NCBI RefSeq assembly: GCF_014230305.1 | Contig: NZ_JACLAU010000027.1 | Location: 1-47,737, forward strand | Reading direction: 5' to 3' | Length of the DNA stretch: 47,737 nucleotides | DNA from: Novosphingobium aerophilum | GTDB lineage: Bacteria; Pseudomonadota; Alphaproteobacteria; Sphingomonadales; Sphingomonadaceae | Shown: one piece after another, positions 41,740 through 47,737 of the stretch | Position numbering within the stretch: position 1 is the stretch's first letter | Layout of the letters: every line of letters begins with the position of its first letter | Notes under the pieces: model-generated | The model's database searches: none | Told to the model about the DNA's origin: nothing | Seen by the model: only the letters and a program-made list of their open reading frames with translations | Made by a program: the position numbers and the translations under genes

Positions 41740-43164
41740 ATGAGTTACCGTCGTGCTCCAGCTGTTATTCGCCAAGGTAAGCTTGTCGTGCGCCGTTCGT
41801 CGGAAGATCCCGCGGCTGGGTCCGCAGCAGCATCGAATTCTGAGGTTCCGCCTCAATCTGCAGAGCTTCCTAAGCTAAGCCAGCGGCGTAAATTGGCTTT
41901 ACTGCTTACAGTCCTTTTTACTGTTATCCCGTTTTCGTTAAAGATGGCATCACTTCGGCTGACCCCGATGATTATCATGTTGATTATCATGATAATTCCA
42001 ATGACGTTTGGATGGCTAAGGCGTCGTTATGGCTCTATTGTTCTATCTGATTTACTGGTCGCCGGGTTTTCATTGTGGTCCGCCTTGGCGCTGATCGTAA
42101 ATCATGGCAGCGCCGAAGCATACCAGCCAGCCGGAATCGCTTTCCTTTCCTCATTTGGCGCCTATCTGCTGGGGCGTGTTCTCGTTCGTGATCGGACGGC
42201 CTGGCACCGGCTGTCGACCATGATTTTCGTCACGCTAATCGTCCTGACGCCGTTTCTCGTCTTCGAGTCCATAACGGGCACCAAGCCTTTGCTGAAGTTG
42301 ATGTCGCTTTTTGGCGGGGGCGTCCCCCCGGTCGAGATGAACCGGCGAATGGGTTTTGCGCGTGCGCAGGGATCTTTTGAGCATCCCATCTTGCTGGGAA
42401 TCTTTGTGGCGAGCCTCATGTCAATCACAGCCTATTCTCTCGCGTTCAGCCTAAGGCGGATTGGCTTTGCAACCTCGATATTGCTTTCCTCAATTGGAGT
42501 GGTTTGCACGCTATCTACCGGGCCGCTTCTGTCATTAAATATTCAGTTTTTTCTTATGATTTACGCAAGAATATTCAAATTCTTTAAAAGTAGATGGAAG
42601 TTTTTGCTGATTTTTGTTTTTGTAATGTACTTCGTGTTAGATATTTTTACAACCCGCTCTCCATTTCACACTTTTGTCCACTATGCCACTTTTAGTAGCC
42701 AGTCGTCCTACAACCGTATTCTTATATGGCAATACGGAACCGAAAGTGTGCGCAACCATTTTTGGTTTGGAATTGGCCTAGGAGAATGGGAGCGCCCTCG
42801 CTTCATGAGCGGGAGCATGGACAATTTCTGGCTAGTGCAAGCCGTCCGATACGGTTTTCCAGCCTTTCTGATGTATGCAGGTGCATTCCTGGTTGGATTG
42901 ACGCAGCTAGCAAAGGCAGATTTGCGCGATGAGCAACTCGACTTAATTCGCCAGGGCATGATCTTCAGCCTCGTCGGCACAATGGTTGCTGCGGTTAGCG
43001 TGCATCTCTGGAACGCAAGCTACATTTGGCTCAACTTCCTGCTGGGGGCCACGATCTGGTTGTTCACGGGGCAGCAGCCCGATGCCGCGAGAGTTGAGAA
43101 CGAGCGACAGACCGGGTCCACACCGAGTCGCGGCAAACCGTCGAGATCACGTCGGCTCGCTTGA
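41740..43164 (+). CDS. O-antigen ligase / Wzy-like polysaccharide polymerase
   Basis: 474 residues with about eleven membrane spans starting near residue 45 (LALLLTVLFTVIPFSL). A large periplasmic loop near residues 310-370 contains YNRILIWQYGTESVRNHFWFGIGLGEW, reminiscent of the conserved R..IW....... of the WaaL/Wzy family. The first 40 residues are charged and cytosolic; the last 25 are basic. Wzy joins repeat units in the periplasm; a ligase would attach the finished chain. AT content is markedly higher in the middle (about 42.5-42.7 kb), which suggests transfer. Confidence 0.82.
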   Translation: MSYRRAPAVIRQGKLVVRRSSEDPAAGSAAASNSEVPPQSAELPKLSQRRKLALLLTVLFTVIPFSLKMASLRLTPMIIMLIIMIIPMTFGWLRRRYGSIVLSDLLVAGFSLWSALALIVNHGSAEAYQPAGIAFLSSFGAYLLGRVLVRDRTAWHRLSTMIFVTLIVLTPFLVFESITGTKPLLKLMSLFGGGVPPVEMNRRMGFARAQGSFEHPILLGIFVASLMSITAYSLAFSLRRIGFATSILLSSIGVVCTLSTGPLLSLNIQFFLMIYARIFKFFKSRWKFLLIFVFVMYFVLDIFTTRSPFHTFVHYATFSSQSSYNRILIWQYGTESVRNHFWFGIGLGEWERPRFMSGSMDNFWLVQAVRYGFPAFLMYAGAFLVGLTQLAKADLRDEQLDLIRQGMIFSLVGTMVAAVSVHLWNASYIWLNFLLGATIWLFTGQQPDAARVENERQTGSTPSRGKPSRSRRLA

Positions 43165-43235
43165 CCTACTCCCCATTCGCGTTGAGTGCGCGCCAAGCAT
43201 CTACCGCAATTGCGTTTTGTTGACAGGCCTTATCC

Positions 43236-44618
43236 ATGACTATTGTTCGACAAGGCTCTCTGCTGTTCGCCAGCCAGATCGCTGATTCCGCCCTTACTCT
43301 CGGCCGAAATCTGCTGTTGGCACGTTTGCTGAGCGTCGAACAGTTCGGCATCGCCGCAAGTTTTTCGATCCTGATGATGCTCATAGATGTAACTCAGGGT
43401 GCTGGGCTTGATCGAATGCTAGTTCAGGCAAAGAGTGGAGAATTAGACAAAACACAAGCAACCCTGCAGACAGCACAACTTGTGATGGGGATCGGCTCCG
43501 GCCTGATCATTCTCGCGATCAGTTGGCCTTACTCGGTGGTGATGGGGACCCACGGTATGGTCGCGGCCTATCTGATCTTTTCTATGCTGCCTGTGCTCCG
43601 CTCGCTCCAGAACCTGGACATGTATCGGTTGCAAAGGGAAAACAAGTTTTGGCCCATGATCATCCGTTCCCTCTCAGCCCAGGTGGTCAGCCTTGCAAGC
43701 ATCTGGCCGCTTCATTGGTGGTTTGGGGATTATCGTACGGCAATCGGGAGCATATTGATTTTCCATACTGTGGCGTTTGTGGCGAGCCACCTCGGCGCAG
43801 AGCGACCCATCCGCTTCGCCGCTGATCCTGAGGTACTCGCCCGCGCAAAGCGCTTTGGCGCTCCGATCCTACTCAACGGCGTTTTTCTTTTCTTCGTCAT
43901 GAACGGCGATCGCATGGTGGTGTCCAATCGTTTCGGGCCCGAAATGCTCGGGGCGTTCAGTGCGGCCGCCTTGCTGGCTATGTCACCCACACTGGTGATG
44001 TCACGGGTGGTCCAGACGCTGTTTCTGCCCAGGATGTCACGCGCCCAGGATGATCAGGTTCGCTTGCAATGGCTCTTCAATGGCGCTGGGGACGGAACCA
44101 TCCTGTTGGCCGTGTGTTTCACCCTGGGAACGGCCTTGGTGGGGGTACCGCTGCTATTGTTGCTGTTCGGCCCCAAGTATGCGGTAGCCGCCCCTTATCT
44201 TTTGCTCCTTGTCGTCATGCAGTCGATCCGATTTGTCCGGGCTGTGCCTGCGGTGGTCGCTATGGCGCGGGCAGAAACCCGTAATCCGCTTTATGCCAAC
44301 ATCGTGCGCGGGGCTTTTGTGCCCTTGGCTTTTCTTGCCACCGTATTCAGCCAAGACCTCTTTTGGCTGATCCTGACGGGGATCATGGGCGAGGTGGTGG
44401 CGGCATTCAGCTCGACGTATTTTGTCCGCAGAATGATCGGGCTCGATCTCCGGCATTTTCTTTGGACGCTGACTGCTGGGCTGGGCGTCATGGCCTCGTT
44501 GCTGGCAAACAGCCTTCTTGGGCTCGCCTGGGGATACTGCCTGATCCCCCTCGCGGTGTTCATGCTTCAAGTAAGAGGGCTCGGTACCGTGATACGGTCG
44601 GGGCGATTGTCCGCATGA
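43236..44618 (+). CDS. Wzx-like polysaccharide flippase
   Basis: 460 residues with about twelve membrane spans and an opening typical of the MOP superfamily (IADSALTLGRNLLLARLLSVEQFGIAASFSILMML). RFGAPILLNGVFLFFVMNGDRMVV occurs half-way, the usual internal repeat. Such proteins move undecaprenyl-linked repeat units across the inner membrane. With the Wzy-like gene 71 bases upstream, this is a Wzx/Wzy-type pathway. No glycosyltransferases are present. Confidence 0.9.
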   Translation: MTIVRQGSLLFASQIADSALTLGRNLLLARLLSVEQFGIAASFSILMMLIDVTQGAGLDRMLVQAKSGELDKTQATLQTAQLVMGIGSGLIILAISWPYSVVMGTHGMVAAYLIFSMLPVLRSLQNLDMYRLQRENKFWPMIIRSLSAQVVSLASIWPLHWWFGDYRTAIGSILIFHTVAFVASHLGAERPIRFAADPEVLARAKRFGAPILLNGVFLFFVMNGDRMVVSNRFGPEMLGAFSAAALLAMSPTLVMSRVVQTLFLPRMSRAQDDQVRLQWLFNGAGDGTILLAVCFTLGTALVGVPLLLLLFGPKYAVAAPYLLLLVVMQSIRFVRAVPAVVAMARAETRNPLYANIVRGAFVPLAFLATVFSQDLFWLILTGIMGEVVAAFSSTYFVRRMIGLDLRHFLWTLTAGLGVMASLLANSLLGLAWGYCLIPLAVFMLQVRGLGTVIRSGRLSA

Positions 44619-44858
44619 TGGCAATGCGGGAGCAAACTTTACCGGCCAGTTTACGAGTTTGTCTCGGACAAGGTTTTTGGGGGATTCTCTTCCGCCGTGT
44701 CCCCCAGTAAAGGGGCTGGGAATAGGCCACGCTGCGCCAATCGCACGCAGGCAGAAATTTTTGGCGCGTTAACCATTGTTGCTAACTTTTCAGCTATCAC
44801 CTCACCCAATTCCGGTTCCTTGCGGACCACCTCTATCAACGGGATAGCCAGGCGGGTT

Positions 44859-46340
44859 ATGACACGGGTCAAGATTTCCAAGCATCATGCGGTTTGTGCG
44901 CTTGCCCTCGCCCTTGCCGCTCAACCTGGCCTCGCCGAGACCCTCGAGGGGGCGCTGGTCAAGGCCTACCACAACAATCCAACGCTGACCGGAGCAAGGG
45001 CTACGCAACGTGCCGTTGACGAACAGGTTGCGGTTGAACTGAGCGCTGGGCGGCCACAAGTCAGTGCGGAAGCGTCTTTGCAGAACCGTGTGATCCGCAA
45101 TCAGCCGTTGCTGACGCCGTCCCGCGTGGTGACCGTCAATGGTCAGATCAGCGTTCCGGTCTACACCGGGGGATCGGTACGCAATAGCATCAAGGCCGCG
45201 CGCACCCGTGCCGAGGGAGGCCAGGATAACCTGCGCGGCACCGAGGCCGGTGTCTACTCAGAAGTCGTTGCCGCCTACATGGATGTGATCCGGGACAGCG
45301 CCATAGTCTCGTTCAACAAGCAAAACGTATCGGCTCTCAAGGCCAACCTTCGTGCCAGCACACAGCGGTTCAAGGTCGGGGACCTTACCCGCACCGACGT
45401 CGCCCAATCGGAATCTCGCCTGGCGCTGGCCGAATCCCAGTTGCAGGACGCGGAAGCTCGGTTGATTGGCAGCAAGGAACGGTATGTCGAGCTGGTTGGG
45501 GAGGCCCCAGTGGCACTGCAGAAGCCGGCGCCCCTGACAGGCCTCCCTGCCAGCGTGGAAGATGCGGTGACAACGGCGATCGAGAAGAACCCGGACATTC
45601 TGGCAGCACGCAAGGTCCAGGCGGCCGCGCGGTTCGATGTCCGCTCGGCGCGTGGGCGGGTTGCCCCAAGGGTCTCAGGCGTGTTCGCCGCTAGCCGTGT
45701 CGACAATCTCAATACCCTGTCGTCGATCGCGATCTTGTCCGGATTCCAGAACCGCACGACCGATGCCTTCGCAGGGGTAAACGTGTCTGTCCCGATTTAT
45801 CAGGGTGGACTGCCCGGGGCCTTGGCGCGCCAGGCAACCGACCGCGAGGCTGCTGCGACCGAGCGCACCACGGAAGTTGAACGCGGCGTGATTGCGCAAA
45901 CACGGTCGGCATTTGCCAGCTGGCGGGCCTCACTTGCGTCGATCGAGTCCAACCGAAAGGCCGTGGATTCGGCTGTCCTGTCGCTGGAAAGTGTGAAGAC
46001 GGAGAACAGGGCGGGCACCCGCACCATCCTTGATATCCTCAATGCCGAACAAGAGGCCCTGGTGGCGCGGACGCAGTTGGCCTCGGCCGAGCGCAATGCC
46101 TTCGTGGCCGCGTTCTCGCTGCTGGCGGCGATGGGGCAGGCTGAGGCCCGTGACCTGCGGCTGCCCCTGGACCGCTACTATGATTCGAATGCCCATTACC
46201 GCACAGTCGGATCCCGCTTGTTCGATTATGCCTTTGGCGACATTCCCGATCCCGTCGCCACACGCACCAACATGACGCAGCCGCAGTCGGCAGATGCCGA
46301 AGCGGACCCGGTTGGGTCCAAGCCTGATCCCAGACCGTAA
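44859..46340 (+). CDS. TolC-family outer-membrane channel protein
   Basis: 493 residues with a signal peptide (CALALALAAQPGLA). It has the TolC duplicated helical-barrel plan: first repeat near ETLEGALVKAYHNNPTLTGARA, second near VEDAVTTAIEKNPDILAARKVQ, each followed by QISVPVYTGGSVR- or NVSVPIYQGG-type beta segments. A closing RTILDILNAEQEALVARTQL is characteristic. It would open the outer membrane for a type I secretion or efflux partner; none is in the window. It could export a polymer-processing enzyme or protein of this locus. An upstream extension to 44697 lacks a signal peptide. Confidence 0.92.
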   Translation: MTRVKISKHHAVCALALALAAQPGLAETLEGALVKAYHNNPTLTGARATQRAVDEQVAVELSAGRPQVSAEASLQNRVIRNQPLLTPSRVVTVNGQISVPVYTGGSVRNSIKAARTRAEGGQDNLRGTEAGVYSEVVAAYMDVIRDSAIVSFNKQNVSALKANLRASTQRFKVGDLTRTDVAQSESRLALAESQLQDAEARLIGSKERYVELVGEAPVALQKPAPLTGLPASVEDAVTTAIEKNPDILAARKVQAAARFDVRSARGRVAPRVSGVFAASRVDNLNTLSSIAILSGFQNRTTDAFAGVNVSVPIYQGGLPGALARQATDREAAATERTTEVERGVIAQTRSAFASWRASLASIESNRKAVDSAVLSLESVKTENRAGTRTILDILNAEQEALVARTQLASAERNAFVAAFSLLAAMGQAEARDLRLPLDRYYDSNAHYRTVGSRLFDYAFGDIPDPVATRTNMTQPQSADAEADPVGSKPDPRP

Positions 46341-46393
46341 TTTATGGTTACCGAGTTTGTAGGCACCTTGGCAGGCGTGTATAGCCGTGGATT

Positions 46394-47029
46394 ATGACCA
46401 CCCCAGAAATTGACATTCGCGCCGAAGCTCGTTCCAGCCGCTGGCTATCGGTGCTGCTGATTCTGGTGACGACGATGCTGTCGATCGGCCTGGCCATTCA
46501 GCGGACGATGCTAACCGACGGCTTTGTACCGTCGGCGTTTGCAGCCAGCGCTGTACCTGCCTTGGGCGCCGGTCTGGCTGGGAACAACACGTCCGGCTCC
46601 AGTGGGTTGACCAGCCCCTTTCGCTTTACCGCCCCAGCCACGATCCGACGCAGCATTCCTGGTCGCGGTGGTTTGCTGAGCGGGGGGCTGCCCCCCGGGA
46701 TCACCGAAACCGACCCGACTGTGGCCGCCTTGACCCCGGCTGCCGATGGTGGCGCTCCTGGGGTGCTGGCGGCCGGCGGTCCCGTTGGTTTGGCAGGGTC
46801 TCCCGGCCCGGGCGGAAGCGGGGCGTCGTCGGGTGGAAACACGGGCGGGACTGGGCCGTTGGGGGGATTGACACCTGGAACGCTTGGTGGCGGTGGAGGA
46901 GCGATCCTTCCCTCCGCCGCAGTCGTGCCGGAACCGGCCACCTGGCTGATGTTGTTCCTGGGGGTGTTCGTGCTGGCTTGGCGGCTTCGTGGCGCGCCCA
47001 GACGGCATCTGTTGCCCTTGTCAGTCTGA
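46394..47029 (+). CDS. PEP-CTERM-type surface protein, Gly/Pro-rich
   Basis: 211 residues. An N-terminal hydrophobic segment (residues 18-36) serves as signal/anchor; the middle is Gly, Pro, Ala and Ser-rich without defined domains. The C-terminus is VVPEPATWLMLFLGVFVLAW followed by RLRGAPRR: the Pro-Glu-Pro motif, one span and a basic tail, which is what exosortases recognise. Exosortase-processed proteins are usually coupled to exopolysaccharide production, in keeping with this locus, although no exosortase gene is present. It begins 53 bases after the TolC stop. Confidence 0.85.
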   Translation: MTTPEIDIRAEARSSRWLSVLLILVTTMLSIGLAIQRTMLTDGFVPSAFAASAVPALGAGLAGNNTSGSSGLTSPFRFTAPATIRRSIPGRGGLLSGGLPPGITETDPTVAALTPAADGGAPGVLAAGGPVGLAGSPGPGGSGASSGGNTGGTGPLGGLTPGTLGGGGGAILPSAAVVPEPATWLMLFLGVFVLAWRLRGAPRRHLLPLSV

Positions 47030-47110
47030 TTGATCTGATCCCGGAAAACTGAATTGCTTTGAGTTAGAGTTTTTCGCCGTAATCTCCCTGGCTGGGAGGA
47101 GCGAAGGACG

Positions 47111-47377
47111 ATGAAGGCATCGAGGTTTTCTGACGCCCAGAAGGCGTTCATTCTTAAGCAGGGAGCGGATGGCGTTCCGGTCGCGGACATATGCCGCAAG
47201 GCAGGCATCAGCTAGGCGACCTACTTCAACTGGAAGAAGAAATACGACGGCATGCTGCCGCCAGACATGCGCCGGTTGAAGCAGCTCGAGGACGAGAATT
47301 CAAAGCTGCGCAAGCTCGTGGCCGACCTGTCCCTGGACAAGGAGATGCTGCAGGACGTCATCCGCCGAAAACTGTGA
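47111..47377 (+). pseudogene. IS3-family transposase OrfA with an internal amber codon
   Basis: An 88-residue OrfA: helix-turn-helix (SRFSDAQKAFILKQGADG, ADICRKAGIS), then ATYFNWKKKYDGMLP and a leucine-zipper-like LRKLVADLSLDKEMLQ. A TAG at 47213-47215 replaces the codon before ATYF; relatives usually have Gln or a similar residue, so CAG to TAG is the simplest change. Without suppression the product would stop at residue 34. Confidence 0.85.
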
Positions 47378-47610
47378 GGCCTGCTCGCAAACGCGAGCTG
47401 GTGAACGGGGTTCGCAGTGACTGGGGCGTGTCGATCCGTCAGGCCTGCCGGGTTCTGGAGATGGACACTTCGACCTACCACTACAAATCCCGTCGCCGCG
47501 AGCAGGCCGGCATTGAAGCCCGCATCCGCGAGATCTGCGAGACGCGCGTCCGCTATGGCTATCGCCGCGTCCACGTTCTTCTCCGCCGTGAAGGCTGGGA
47601 GATCAACATG
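47374..47610 (+). pseudogene. IS3-family transposase OrfB, truncated
   Basis: The frame is -1 relative to orfA, as expected for programmed frameshifting. About 79 residues of the OrfB N-terminal region are present (VNGVRSDWGVSIRQACRVL, TSTYHYKSR, YGYRRVHVLLRREGW). The catalytic DDE core, which lies further on, is absent because of the IS21-like insertion at 47611. Not functional. Confidence 0.85.
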
Positions 47611-47737
47611 TGTCAATGCTGACCGAAGATTCCCCAGAAGTGCCGAGTTAAAGTTCCCCAGTTTGGGTTTTTGGTGATCAGCCGTTCCAGTGATCGTGGT
47701 GTCGCTCCTTTGGCGGCCTGCCGCGCCGCCTTGGCGG
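47611..47737. mobile_element. Terminal part of an IS21-like insertion sequence (continues right of the window)
   Basis: Begins TGTCAATGCTGACCG at 47611, directly after the broken IS3 orfB. It carries two CCCCAG repeats (47631-47637 and 47656-47661), and matches the reverse complement of the left-end element (1-127) over most of about 65 bases. It is a related but diverged IS21-type element. The transposase genes are outside the window. Confidence 0.7.
47613..47735 (-). CDS. Possible C-terminal end of an IS21-element protein (partial)
   Basis: On the minus strand a stop-free frame enters from the right edge and ends at a TGA inside the IS terminus (47615-47613). It reads AARQAAKGATPRSLERLI followed by NWGTLTRHFWGIF. 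The frame lacks a start because it begins outside the window, and only 40 residues are available. It could be the end of an IstA/IstB-type or passenger protein, or an accident of the repeats in the terminus. Confidence 0.25.
   Translation of the reverse strand, partial: AKAARQAAKGATPRSLERLITKNPNWGTLTRHFWGIFGQH

Larger units (their letters stand above)
47031..47610 (+). mobile_element. IS3-family insertion sequence, 3' part cut by an IS21-like element (copy 2)
   Basis: Starts with TGATCTGATCCCGGAAAA, the same left end as copy 1 (40195). It contains orfA (47111-47377) with a stop, and the first part of orfB in the -1 frame (from about 47374). It ends abruptly at 47610, where an IS21-like terminus begins. 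The right end of the IS3 element is therefore not in the window. Its left end lies one base after the stop codon of the PEP-CTERM gene. Confidence 0.85.

Overview
This looks like a 47.7 kb piece of a high-GC alphaproteobacterial chromosome, most likely of the order Sphingomonadales (Novosphingobium, Sphingomonas or Erythrobacter type). The basis is the gene orders acpP-fabF-mltG, tkt-gap-MOSC-pgk-fba and zapA-6S RNA-formate cyclo-ligase, together with DUF2842, DUF4402 and PEP-CTERM proteins and an aspartyl-tRNA synthetase with a non-discriminating signature. Genus and species cannot be settled from the sequence alone. Both ends run into related IS21-like insertion-sequence termini (1-127 and 47611-47737), so the window is probably an assembly unit that stops at repeats.

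Region 1 (1 to about 3.57 kb) is accessory and plasmid-like. It holds a gene cut off by the left IS, a ParB-family protein, a winged-helix regulator, a RES/Xre toxin-antitoxin pair with a probable operator, and what looks like the tail of a Toprim-domain plasmid protein. It stops at the 3' end of a tRNA-Met, a typical border for an integrated element.

Region 2 (3.57 to about 31.1 kb) is mostly core metabolism. In order it holds: acpP-fabF-mltG-2H phosphoesterase; aspS; rnd and oxyR; a secreted serine hydrolase; a cytochrome P450 with its own 3Fe-4S ferredoxin; pgsA with a divergent LplT-like transporter; the glycolysis/pentose-phosphate operon tkt-gap-MOSC-pgk-fba; zapA with a small partner gene, 6S RNA and 5-formyl-THF cyclo-ligase; tRNA-Asp; two copies of a hairpin-forming intergenic repeat; the branched-chain 2-oxoacid dehydrogenase genes (E1 alpha, E1 beta, E2); thyA; and tRNA-Pro.

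Region 3 (31.2 to 38.6 kb) starts with a hemerythrin-like protein. It continues with a compact operon of three secreted DUF4402 proteins, a PapD-like periplasmic chaperone and a 1232-residue usher-like outer-membrane protein. This is probably a little-studied chaperone-usher surface fibre system, and it is the strongest candidate for a poorly described system here. Two strong hairpins lie on either side of the third DUF4402 gene, the presumed major subunit.

Region 4 (38.6 to 47.7 kb) is an IS-scarred exopolysaccharide export locus: a beta-helix protein, a polysaccharide pyruvyl transferase, a Wzy-like polymerase or ligase, a Wzx-like flippase, a TolC-like outer-membrane protein and a PEP-CTERM protein. 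Two IS3-type left ends in the same orientation (40195 and 47031) bracket the last five genes. The right IS3 copy carries an amber codon in orfA and is itself cut by the right IS21-like element. No glycosyltransferases or exosortase lie in the window, so the locus must depend on genes elsewhere.
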